A DNA stretch of 18,016 nt from Actinomycetota bacterium (GTDB lineage: Bacteria > Actinomycetota > Thermoleophilia > Gaiellales > Gaiellaceae), in assembly GCA_013812465.1 (NCBI GenBank), contig JACCTK010000185.1:1-18016 (forward strand). The letters are read 5' to 3'. The translations under genes were made by a program, and so were the position numbers. The notes below the pieces were generated by a model, which did not search any database, was not told the origin of the DNA, and was given only the letters and a program-made list of their open reading frames with translations. Below are positions 1 to 7,110 of this stretch, one piece after another (positions within the stretch are counted from its first letter, which is position 1; each line of letters begins with the position of its first letter).

Positions 1-769
<769 letters not shown>

Positions 770-851
770 GTCAGTCTCGGGAGGGTAGCACCCTACTTCT
801 TCGGCACTTCGCCCCCCGACCCTGGACACCCATTACGGGCGGATTGAGTCG

Positions 852-1421
852 TTAGGTGGCGTTCGGCACGAGATCGGGATGCAGCACCGCGACGTACGGG
901 AGGTTGCGGTAGCGCTCCGCGAAGTCGAGGCCGTAGCCGATCACGAAGCGGTTCGGGATCTCGAAGCCGACGTAGCGCACCGGAACGTCGATCTCCCGGC
1001 GCTCGGGCTTGGTCAAAAGAGCGATCACCTCGAGCGATGCGGGCTTGCGCGCGCCCAGGTTGCGCATCAAATACGACAGCGTCAGGCCCGAGTCGATGAT
1101 GTCCTCGACGACGAGCACGTTCCTACCGGCGACGTTGATGTCGAGGTCCTTGAGGATCCGGACGACCCCGGAAGAGTCCGTCGCCGCGCCGTAGCTCGAG
1201 ATCGCCATGAAGTCGATCTCGCACGGAACCGTGAGCTCGCGCATGAGGTCGGCCATGAAGAAGACGGCGCCCTTCAGGACGCCGACGAGCAGGAGGTCAC
1301 GTCCTGCGTAGTCCGCCGAGATCTCGGCCCCCAGCTCGACGATGCGCTGCTGGAGCGGACCTTGCTCGATGAGCACTTCTCCGACGCCCTGCTCCAGCTC
1401 AGCCTGAGTCACCGCTGGCAT
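852..1421 (-). CDS. hpt: hypoxanthine phosphoribosyltransferase
   Basis: This enzyme transfers phosphoribose from PRPP to hypoxanthine or guanine, making IMP or GMP in purine salvage in the cytosol. The 189-residue product has the normal family length. It carries the PRPP-binding signature VLVVEDIIDSGLT (103-115), the flexible-loop region SSYGAATDSSG (75-85) and the C-terminal purine/metal region FVIGYGLDFAERYRNLPYV (159-177). I chose ATG 1421 because it follows GGAAAG and gives the usual N-terminus. A longer reading of the same frame runs into tilS coding sequence and has no family character. The start lies inside the last 23 bases of tilS, so the two genes overlap and are probably translationally coupled. 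The tilS-hpt-ftsH order is conserved across many bacteria, which supports all three calls. Confidence 0.96.
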   Translation of the reverse strand: MPAVTQAELEQGVGEVLIEQGPLQQRIVELGAEISADYAGRDLLLVGVLKGAVFFMADLMRELTVPCEIDFMAISSYGAATDSSGVVRILKDLDINVAGRNVLVVEDIIDSGLTLSYLMRNLGARKPASLEVIALLTKPERREIDVPVRYVGFEIPNRFVIGYGLDFAERYRNLPYVAVLHPDLVPNAT

Positions 1422-2406
1422 CTTTCCATGCTCGCACGCTTCCCTCCCAGCCAGGCGCCTCTGCGACGCCTGGGATCGCGACGACCTCGTCCCCGGAGAC
1501 GACCAGCGGCCAAGCGTCTCGCTCTCTCCTCGGCACCTTCGCGTCCACGAGCAGATCCTGCACCTTCTTGCGCCGTCCCGCGAGCCGATCGCCCGAGCGG
1601 CGCGTCCGAACGACGAGCTCGGGCACATCGCTCTCGATGCGCCAGGGGCCGAAGCGGATACGGCCCTCGAGCCGGACGGAGTCGTACTCGCGCACGGCCC
1701 TGACACCCGCTCCGAGGTCGGCTGACTTCGTTCCTGCCGTCGAGGAGAGCAGCTCCGCGAGCGTCCGCTCGAGCGCTCTCGGCAGGCGCGGGCGCTCCTC
1801 GGACAACGCCAGCAGATTCTGGTCGGCGCCGGGGTGCAGGCGTCGCAGAAGCGGGAGGATCTCGTCGCGGATCAGGCCTCGCTTGGTCGTCGGATTGGAC
1901 GAGTCGACGCGGAAGGGCAGTCTCAGCTCTCGGCAATACGTCTCCGTCTCCTCCCGCCAGAGTGGGAGCAGCGGCCTGACGACCCCATCCTCGCGAGCAG
2001 CCCTGATTCCCCTCGTGTTGCCGGATGAGGCGAGCCGGTAGAGGATCGTCTCCACCTGATCCGAGGCCGTGTGGCCCGTCGCCCGCAATCCACGCCCCTC
2101 GGTGAGGGCGTAGCGGAGCTCGCGAAGCGCGGCCTCGGTCGAGCCTTGTGACACTGTGTCACTTGGCGTCAACACCTCGGCGTTCATGAGCTCGCTGCAG
2201 AAGCTCGCATCGCCATCGGACTCCTCACCGCGCAGGGCGTGATTCACGTGAACCGCCGACACGCGATAGCCGAGCGACCCGAGGAGATGCCAGAGACACG
2301 TCGAGTCGGCTCCCCCTGAGACGAGGCAGCACACTTGACCTTCTCGCCCGATCAGGTCGTGGGCGCGGATGAAGCTCTCTACTCGACCCAGGAGCGCGCT
2401 TGCCAT
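1399..2406 (-). CDS. tilS: tRNA(Ile)-lysidine synthetase
   Basis: TilS attaches lysine to C34 of tRNA-Ile(CAU), changing its decoding from AUG to AUA; it is usually essential. The 335-residue product has the N-type PP-loop SGGADST (30-36) that binds ATP. It also has the family motif GHTASDQVETILYRL (111-125; the common form is GHxxDDQxET) and an NHALRG segment (55-60). The C-terminal part has the TilS pattern RRSGDRL then KKVQDLLVDAKVPRRERDAWPLVV (about 267-305). It lies 18 bases after the histidine phosphatase gene and overlaps hpt by 23 bases, so it is operon-internal. The length is on the short side because the middle and C-terminal domains are compact, as in other actinobacterial versions. 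The ATG start has GGAG immediately before it, which is too close to be a good ribosome site. Confidence 0.94.
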   Translation of the reverse strand: MASALLGRVESFIRAHDLIGREGQVCCLVSGGADSTCLWHLLGSLGYRVSAVHVNHALRGEESDGDASFCSELMNAEVLTPSDTVSQGSTEAALRELRYALTEGRGLRATGHTASDQVETILYRLASSGNTRGIRAAREDGVVRPLLPLWREETETYCRELRLPFRVDSSNPTTKRGLIRDEILPLLRRLHPGADQNLLALSEERPRLPRALERTLAELLSSTAGTKSADLGAGVRAVREYDSVRLEGRIRFGPWRIESDVPELVVRTRRSGDRLAGRRKKVQDLLVDAKVPRRERDAWPLVVSGDEVVAIPGVAEAPGWEGSVRAWKDASGDSG

Positions 2407-2424
2407 GCTCCAATTGTGCCGCGC

Positions 2425-3030
2425 TCACAGAGGTTCGCGGAAGCGAGGGTCGAGGCTCCACTTCTCGAGGAGCCCCGCGGCCGCCTGGAGCTCGTTCGCG
2501 GTCAGCCGATGGGGCAGCGCGTGCTCGACCGGAACGAGCATCAATGAAGCCGGGACGAGACGCTGCGCCGCGTCGACGATGTAGCGAACGGCCAGCGCGT
2601 GGCCGATCACCAGCGCGCTCGTCTCCTGTCGCTCGAGCACCAGCCGCAGACCGGTCGCATAGCGAGCGGCGGCCTGCGCCCGGCTCTCGCCTCCCCCTGG
2701 CGCGGCCAGAGTCGGCGCCTCCGCGCCCGCCCACTCGCGATACGCGGAGAGAAGACCGCCGTCGAAGCTTCCGAAGTGGATCTCGTTCAGTTCGGGGACG
2801 ACGATCCGCGGGACGTCACGTCCCTCGAGGGCCACCCCGAGCGTCTCCTGCGTGCGTCGAAGCTCCGTCGCGACCCCGAGCGCGATCTCCTCGCCGGCCA
2901 GCGACCGCCCGAGCCGGCGCGCCTGCTCGACTCCCTCCTGAATGAGACCCTCACCGGGCGCCGCGTACGAGGCGAGCCCTCCCGCGTTCGAGCCGGCCAG
3001 CGCGTGGCGCGCGAGAAAGACACGCTCCAT
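2425..3030 (-). CDS. histidine phosphatase family protein (phosphoglycerate-mutase-like)
   Basis: A 201-residue cytosolic member of the branch-1 histidine phosphatase superfamily, which uses a phosphohistidine intermediate to hydrolyse or transfer phosphate. Visible active-site parts are RHA at 8-10 (the nucleophile His9; the usual form is RHG), an arginine in the TELRRTQET segment (55-63), Glu83 in LNEIHFGSF, and the second catalytic His144 in VIGHA. The loss of the glycine in RHG is common in divergent members and should not kill activity. The substrate cannot be told from sequence. The gene starts 11 bases after the GNAT gene and ends 18 bases before tilS, so it is probably co-transcribed with both. 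Alternatives within the same fold include a cofactor-dependent phosphoglycerate mutase or an alpha-ribazole phosphatase, but neither is indicated by the context. Confidence 0.88.
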   Translation of the reverse strand: MERVFLARHALAGSNAGGLASYAAPGEGLIQEGVEQARRLGRSLAGEEIALGVATELRRTQETLGVALEGRDVPRIVVPELNEIHFGSFDGGLLSAYREWAGAEAPTLAAPGGGESRAQAAARYATGLRLVLERQETSALVIGHALAVRYIVDAAQRLVPASLMLVPVEHALPHRLTANELQAAAGLLEKWSLDPRFREPL

Positions 3031-3041
3031 CGCCTAGGCCA

Positions 3042-3824
3042 CTAGAGCAACACCGAGCGGTAGTCGAGGACATGCTCCATGCCGACCGTCTCGTAGAGGC
3101 GGATCGCCGGGTGGTTCTCGGAGCGGACGAAGAGACAGACGGCTGGCGTCCGCTCGAGCAGCAGTCGGCAGAGGTCGCGCAGCCCACGCGCGCCGTAGCC
3201 CTGGCGTCGCGCGGCCGGGTCGACCCACACCTGCTGCAGCTGCACGGCCGACGGCGTCCAGGCAGACGCCTCGGCCTTGAAGCGGATCACCCCGTTCTCG
3301 GCCCAGAGCCATGAGCGTCCCTCCTCGATTTGGGTGCGCGTGCGCCAGCGGAACCCCTCGGGGTCGCGCCTCAGCGGATCGACTCCGATCTCTTGCTCAT
3401 GCGCGGCAGCGCAGGCGGGGACGAGGAGCTCGAGATCGTCACGCGCCGCCGCCCGGAGTCCCGTCTCACCCTGCGAGGGAGCGTCACTCAGCACGAAAAC
3501 GGGTTGCCCAGGACGGTCCTCGCGCAGCCGGGACAGGCGTGGGCGCGCCGCCTCCCACAGGTCCGAGACCGCCTTTTCCTCCCCGATCAGCATTCGCGGT
3601 GAGACCCGCGCCACCTCGCGAGCGAAGGCGCCGCAGCCGTCCCCGGAAGGGACAGCGTTCACTCCCACGTGACAGAGCGCCCGCAGCTCCCCCTCCACCG
3701 CGAGCCCGACGAAGCGGCCGAGACCGCGCCGCGCCACATCCTCGAGGAAGACACGCTCGACGGGATCCTCAGCGCAATATAGGAGGATCTGCTCGCGCGA
3801 GGGATTGACGATCTTGGCGCCCAC
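3042..3824 (-). CDS. GNAT N-acetyltransferase with N-terminal DUF4081-type domain
   Basis: A 260-residue protein in two parts. Residues 1 to about 110 resemble the DUF4081 domain that precedes GNAT domains in actinobacteria. Residues about 120-260 form the acetyltransferase, with the acetyl-CoA pyrophosphate loop QVWVDPAARRQGYGARGL (198-215, RxxGxG/A type) and the C-terminal strand region FVRSENHPAIRLYETVGM (232-249). It should transfer an acetyl group from acetyl-CoA to an unknown amine. The frame's stop TAG is directly before the GTG at 3824, so no longer start is possible. No Shine-Dalgarno sequence is visible, but a TAGAGT box lies 7 bases before the GTG, so the message is probably leaderless. 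It heads the GNAT-phosphatase-tilS-hpt-ftsH series. Confidence 0.88.
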   Translation of the reverse strand: MGAKIVNPSREQILLYCAEDPVERVFLEDVARRGLGRFVGLAVEGELRALCHVGVNAVPSGDGCGAFAREVARVSPRMLIGEEKAVSDLWEAARPRLSRLREDRPGQPVFVLSDAPSQGETGLRAAARDDLELLVPACAAAHEQEIGVDPLRRDPEGFRWRTRTQIEEGRSWLWAENGVIRFKAEASAWTPSAVQLQQVWVDPAARRQGYGARGLRDLCRLLLERTPAVCLFVRSENHPAIRLYETVGMEHVLDYRSVLL

Positions 3825-3831
3825 CTACGAG

Positions 3832-3837
3832 ACTCTA
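3832..3837 (-). promoter_or_regulatory. predicted -10 box of the GNAT operon (leaderless)
   Basis: TAGAGT on the minus strand ends 7 bases before the GTG start. Transcription would begin at or within a base or two of the start codon. No convincing -35 box was seen. Confidence 0.55.
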
Positions 3838-3971
3838 GGTCGCTGGAGACGTGCCGCGAGGCAAGGACGCAGGGAGCGCCGATATGGAGGCATATCGGCG
3901 CGACCGAGGACGCTGCATCGTGGTGCGTCGCGCGCGCCAGGCGCTCTGAGCCACTTTCCGGATAGGCCCTA
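3838..3971. repeat. structured intergenic region with a perfect 11-bp palindrome
   Basis: This is most of the gap between the divergent GNAT and deoD genes. It holds a perfect inverted repeat at 3876-3901: GCGCCGATATG, loop GAGG, CATATCGGCGC. It is flanked by two GGACGC copies (3864-3869 and 3907-3912) and followed by a GC-rich stretch with further short self-complementary parts (about 3926-3947). I see no open frame with coding character. It could be a dispersed intergenic repeat or a structured RNA. The palindrome is certain; the nature of the element is not. Confidence 0.6.
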
Positions 3972-3977
3972 TAGGCT
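3972..3977 (+). promoter_or_regulatory. predicted -10 box of deoD (leaderless)
   Basis: TAGGCT lies 6 bases before the GTG start of deoD. The same box with the same spacing occurs before the cupin gene at 14806. No Shine-Dalgarno sequence is present in the space available. Confidence 0.5.
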
Positions 3978-3983
3978 CTCGCC

Positions 3984-4703
3984 GTGCCGATCCATCTGCG
4001 CGCGAATCCCGGCGACTACGCGGAGGCGTGCCTCCTGCCCGGTGATCCTCTGCGGGCGAAGTACATCGCCGCGACCTTTCTGAACGACGTCGTCCAGGTG
4101 AACGCCGAGCGCGGGCTGCTTGGTTTCACCGGCGTCTGGGAGGGCAAGCCGGTCTCGGTCCAGGGAACCGGGATGGGCTGCCCCTCGGCGACGATCGTGT
4201 TCGAGGAGCTGATCCAGCTCGGCGTCAAGCGCCTGCTCCGCGTGGGAACCTGCGGAGGGCTGCAACCCGATCATGCCCTCGGAGACCTGATCGTCGCGCT
4301 CTCGGCCGTCCCCGCCGACTCGACCGCAACCCACCTCGTCCTAGGCGAGCCCCACTGCCCGACCGCGAGCTGGGAGCTGATCCACGAGGCCGTTCACGTG
4401 GCAAAGACGAGCAAGGAGAAGCTCCGCGTCGGTCCCATCGTCTCCAGCGATCTCTTCTACAACCCCGATCCGGGTCAGTATGAGCGGTGGTCGAAGCGTG
4501 GGATCCTCGCCGTGGAGATGGAGTCCGCCGCGCTCTTCACCCTGGCGGCTCTGCGCGGTGTTTACGCGGGCTGCCTGCTCACCGTCAGTGACATCCACGT
4601 GGAGGGCGAGTTTGTGCGCATCTCGGACGAGGAGCTGCGCGCGGCGGTCGACCGGATGACACGGATCGCGCTCGAGACGGCGACTGCTGGCCGCCACCAT
4701 TAA
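3984..4703 (+). CDS. deoD: purine nucleoside phosphorylase, DeoD type
   Basis: Cleaves purine (deoxy)nucleosides with phosphate to the free base and (deoxy)ribose-1-phosphate, in purine salvage. The 239 residues match the hexameric bacterial family in length and motifs: His4 near the N-terminus, LPGDPLRAKYIA (18-29), GMGCPS (63-68), RVGTCGG (86-92, phosphate-binding Arg86), VEMESAALFTLAA (177-189, ribose-binding Glu region) and TVSD (200-203, with the catalytic Asp). The GTG start at 3984 gives the short N-terminus typical of the family. The released base can be reused by the Hpt protein encoded nearby, though on the other strand and in a separate unit. Its stop codon overlaps the likely beginning of the following lipid kinase gene, so those two are probably one transcript. 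Confidence 0.94.
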   Translation: MPIHLRANPGDYAEACLLPGDPLRAKYIAATFLNDVVQVNAERGLLGFTGVWEGKPVSVQGTGMGCPSATIVFEELIQLGVKRLLRVGTCGGLQPDHALGDLIVALSAVPADSTATHLVLGEPHCPTASWELIHEAVHVAKTSKEKLRVGPIVSSDLFYNPDPGQYERWSKRGILAVEMESAALFTLAALRGVYAGCLLTVSDIHVEGEFVRISDEELRAAVDRMTRIALETATAGRHH

Positions 4704-5649
4704 CAGACGGACGGTCTTCCTCGTCAATCCCGCGTCTGCCGGCGGCTCGACCGGACGCCGCTGGCCGGAGATATCGCATCGCGCGGCAGCGCTCGGGTTG
4801 AAGGGCGACGCCCTCATCTCCGACGCGCCCGGTCAGCTCGGCGGGCTCGCCGAGGAGGCGGTGCGGACGGGCGCGCAGCTGCTCGTCGTCGTCGGCGGCG
4901 ACGGCTCGGTCAACGAGGTGGTGAACGGCATCGCGGACGCCGAGGACGTCGAGATCGCGGTCGTTCCGCGCGGGACCGGCTGGGACTTCGCTCGCAGCCT
5001 CGGGATTCCCAGAGATCTCGACAAAGCGATCGGCGCCGCGCTCACCGGCGACGTGCGCGAGATCGATCTCGGGCTCGTCTCATACCGAACCTGGGCGGGC
5101 GGGAAAGGTCGCGCGCACTTCGCGAACGTCGGGAGTGCGGGAATCAGCGGCGCCATCGCAAAGCGCGCGAACGAGACCTCGAAGGCGCTCGGCGGAAAGA
5201 TCTCCTACTACTGGGCGACGCTTGCCGCCTTCGCCCGCTGGCAGACGGGCGAGCTACACGTCTCGGTCGACGACGAGATCCGCGAAGGGAAGATGATCGA
5301 CGTCATAGTCGCGAACGGCCGCTATCTCGGCGGCGGCATGATGATGCTGCCCGAGGCCGAGCCGGACGACGGCCTGTTCGACGTTCTCGTGATCGGGGAT
5401 GTGACGAAGCGCGACCTCCTCTTCACGCTGCCGAAGAGCTACCGCGGCAAGCACCTCCCCCACCCGCGGCTCGAAGTGCTCCATGGCCGCGTCGTCACCG
5501 TGGATGCGGCCGAGCCACTCCCGATCGAGCTCGACGGCGAGCAACCCGGGACGACTCCCGCGAGGTTCGAGGTCGTGCCGCGCGGGTTGCGCGTGCGGGT
5601 TCCGCGACGCGAGCGTGAGGGCGGGGCAAGCCCCGCCCCTACGACCTAG
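4699..5649 (+). CDS. diacylglycerol kinase / YegS-type lipid kinase family protein
   Basis: A lipid kinase of the DAGKc superfamily (YegS/BmrU/DgkB group), which phosphorylates diacylglycerol or a related lipid at the membrane surface. Numbered from 4699 it has 316 residues: nucleotide-fold start VFLVNPASAGGSTG (6-19), GGDGSVNEV (66-74), PRGTGWDFARSLGIP (90-104) and a C-terminal beta-rich domain with DGLFDVLVI and LDGEQ. The start is a problem. The conserved NPASAGG segment is in frame, but no ATG, GTG or TTG lies between the in-frame stop at 4657 and the TTG at 4798, which would cut off this segment. The best candidates are ATT 4699, whose T overlaps the deoD stop TAA, or CTG 4684/4687. The last residues (GGASPAPTT) are encoded by a palindromic repeat. 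The gene follows deoD without a gap. Confidence 0.87.
   Translation: MNRRTVFLVNPASAGGSTGRRWPEISHRAAALGLKGDALISDAPGQLGGLAEEAVRTGAQLLVVVGGDGSVNEVVNGIADAEDVEIAVVPRGTGWDFARSLGIPRDLDKAIGAALTGDVREIDLGLVSYRTWAGGKGRAHFANVGSAGISGAIAKRANETSKALGGKISYYWATLAAFARWQTGELHVSVDDEIREGKMIDVIVANGRYLGGGMMMLPEAEPDDGLFDVLVIGDVTKRDLLFTLPKSYRGKHLPHPRLEVLHGRVVTVDAAEPLPIELDGEQPGTTPARFEVVPRGLRVRVPRREREGGASPAPTT
5619..5643 (-). repeat. REP-like palindrome A with GTAG foot
   Basis: A perfect 9-bp stem with a 2-base loop (5619-5638: GGGCGGGGC, AA, GCCCCGCCC). Read on the minus strand it is preceded by CGTAGG, so the element is GTAG followed by a hairpin. It lies inside the 3' end of the lipid kinase gene and next to the convergent stops. 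It may also act as a two-way terminator. It is close in sequence to the copies at 11661-11729. Confidence 0.7.
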
Positions 5650-5909
5650 GTGGGCTTGCGCTCGGCCGAGCGGCGCGCAGGCGATTTCCTCAGCCCTGCG
5701 ACCTCGCGCTCCAACTTGGCGACTCGCGCCTCGAGGGCGTCGATACCGCGCACCTTCTTCCCGAGCTCGTCCACGCGCGCGCGCAGATCGTTGAGCGCGG
5801 CGACCGCGCGCTGCCCGCCGGGGAGGTCGGAGAGGCGTTGCAACGCCTCCTCGCCCGCATCGGCCAGCCGGCTCATCAGATCCTTGTCCTGCTCGCTCGT
5901 CCGCGCCAT
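5646..5909 (-). CDS. small coiled-coil protein of unknown function
   Basis: An 87-residue, charged, soluble protein with no signal peptide or membrane segment. I do not recognise a named family. The N-terminal half is MARTSEQDKDLMSRLADAGE onward, with an LPGGQRAVAALNDLRARVDEL stretch. Residues about 44-75 have leucine/valine spacing of a coiled coil (RARVDELGKKVRG, IDALEARVAKLEREVAGL). The tail (about 76-87) is basic. It starts 35 bases after the sirtuin gene on the same strand and is probably co-transcribed. An ATG four codons upstream (5921) is an alternative start. I prefer 5909 because TATGAC lies 7 bases before it, as for other genes here. Its stop overlaps the stop of the convergent lipid kinase gene within CCTAGG. 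A coiled-coil partner or structural role is only an inference. Confidence 0.75.
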   Translation of the reverse strand: MARTSEQDKDLMSRLADAGEEALQRLSDLPGGQRAVAALNDLRARVDELGKKVRGIDALEARVAKLEREVAGLRKSPARRSAERKPT

Positions 5910-5944
5910 GCCGCTAGTCATACCAGCCCGAGGCGTCCTTCGCA

Positions 5945-6667
5945 TCAGAGCGCGTTGACAACGGCGGTCAGGGTCGCGCCCGCGTCTCCATCGATCTTCA
6001 GCTCGGCTCTGCGGTCGAGGGCGGTCGGCCCGCGGTTGACGACGGCAAATGAGCGCGCCTCGAGCGGGAGCCCCGCGACCGGCCACACCTCGAGCGTCGA
6101 TCCGACGACCAGCATGAGCGCGGCGCCGCGCGCAAGATCGGTCGCCCGCTCGATCGCCGCGGACGGGAGCAACTCGCCGAAGAGCGTGACGCCGGGCTTG
6201 AGGATCTCCCCGCAGTGGACGCAGAGCGGCGCCGTGCGCTCCTCGAGCTGCGCCAGAACCCCCGCGAGCTCTTCTGTCCATCGACAGTCAAAGCATGTCG
6301 CTGCGCGGATCGATCCGTGCACCTCGATCACGTCGCGGCTCCCCGCCCGGCTGTGCAGCGTGTCGATGTTCTGGGTCACGATCGCCTGCGCCAGACCGCG
6401 CCGCTCGAGCTCGGCGAGCGCGAGATGACCCTGGTTCGGCTCCGCCTCGAGGAGCACACCGATGCGCGCGCGATAGAAGCCCCAGACTCGCTCAGGATCG
6501 CCTCTGAATGCCTGGATCGACGCGACCTCGAGCGGATCGACCTCGGCCCAGATTCCCGTCGGGGAGCGGAAGTCGGGGATGCCGCTTTCGGTCGAGATCC
6601 CCGCTCCGGTGAGCACGACGCACGGCTGCCGCTCGATCAGGAGCGCGGCTAGCGCAGCGGCGGACAC
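5945..6667 (-). CDS. cobB: NAD-dependent protein deacylase (sirtuin, CobB-like)
   Basis: Removes acyl groups from lysines using NAD, giving nicotinamide and O-acyl-ADP-ribose. The 240 residues contain the full catalytic set: GAGIS (21-25), PDFR (31-34), TQNID (98-102), catalytic His117 in VHGS, a four-cysteine zinc site (Cys125, Cys128, Cys149, Cys152), KPGVTLFGE (157-165) and GSTLEVWP (189-196). The segment GFYRAR (64-68) provides Tyr65 and Arg68 with YxxR spacing. In CobB/SIRT5-type enzymes this pair recognises succinyl or malonyl lysine, so desuccinylase activity is possible. The GTG start at 6667 is preceded by TAGAAT at 6 bases and no ribosome site. It is divergent from a thioesterase gene 23 bases away. 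The gene symbol is by family, not proven orthology. Confidence 0.92.
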   Translation of the reverse strand: MSAAALAALLIERQPCVVLTGAGISTESGIPDFRSPTGIWAEVDPLEVASIQAFRGDPERVWGFYRARIGVLLEAEPNQGHLALAELERRGLAQAIVTQNIDTLHSRAGSRDVIEVHGSIRAATCFDCRWTEELAGVLAQLEERTAPLCVHCGEILKPGVTLFGELLPSAAIERATDLARGAALMLVVGSTLEVWPVAGLPLEARSFAVVNRGPTALDRRAELKIDGDAGATLTAVVNAL

Positions 6668-6673
6668 GCGGCG

Positions 6674-6683
6674 ATTCTAGGGT
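6674..6683. promoter_or_regulatory. overlapping divergent -10 boxes between sirtuin and thioesterase genes
   Basis: The ten bases ATTCTAGGGT hold TAGAAT on the minus strand (6679-6674, 6 bases before GTG 6667) and TAGGGT on the plus strand (6678-6683, 7 bases before GTG 6691). The two boxes share the central TA of CTAG. The whole intergenic space is 23 bases, so both messages would be leaderless and the two promoters cannot be fully occupied at once. Confidence 0.6.
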
Positions 6684-6690
6684 TGCTTGC

Positions 6691-7110
6691 GTGGATGACT
6701 TCTCGTTCTCGACCGAGGTCAAGGTGCGCTTCGCGGAGACCGACGCGCAGGGCATCGCGCACCACGCGTCGTTTCTCGTCTGGTTCGAAGTCGCGAGGGT
6801 GGAGCACCTCGAGCGCTATGCGGGCGGTTACCAGTCGATCCGGGACCGCGGATTCGAGGCGCTGACCACCGAAGTGCACGTGCGCTATCACCTGGCCGCG
6901 TACTTCGACGAGCGGCTCACGGTCTGGACTCGCTGCGTCGACGTCCGCGGCGCTCGCTTTCGCTACGAGTATCGGATCACCCGGGAAAGCAAGCTCGTCG
7001 CCGACGGGCACTCGCTGCATGCGACCGTCGAGCGCGAGACGTGCCGCCCCACGCGCGTGCCCGACTGGCTGGTGGAAACGATGATCAGGGCGGCGTCGCA
7101 GGAGGGCTGA
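6691..7110 (+). CDS. hotdog-fold acyl-CoA thioesterase (4HBT family)
   Basis: Predicted to hydrolyse an acyl-CoA thioester to the free acid and CoA. The 139-residue length is normal for a single hotdog domain. The N-terminal part has the 4-hydroxybenzoyl-CoA thioesterase-type motif RFAETDAQGIAHHASFLVWFEVARVEHL (14-41), with the conserved Asp in the ETDAQG loop and the start of the long hotdog helix. The rest alternates beta strands (TEVHVRYHLAAYFDERLTV, ARFRYEYRI). The substrate is not evident; YbgC-like or phenylacetyl-CoA-type enzymes are the nearest ideas. The GTG start has a TAGGGT box 7 bases upstream and no room for a ribosome site. Its last 26 bases overlap the 3' end of the convergent VanW gene. 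Confidence 0.86.
   Translation: MDDFSFSTEVKVRFAETDAQGIAHHASFLVWFEVARVEHLERYAGGYQSIRDRGFEALTTEVHVRYHLAAYFDERLTVWTRCVDVRGARFRYEYRITRESKLVADGHSLHATVERETCRPTRVPDWLVETMIRAASQEG

Noticed and set aside
1422..1706. N-terminal extension of Hpt
   Set aside because: The frame is open upstream to 1706 but overlaps tilS. The extra residues are Ser/Arg-rich without homology, and the internal ATG 1421 gives the family's normal length.
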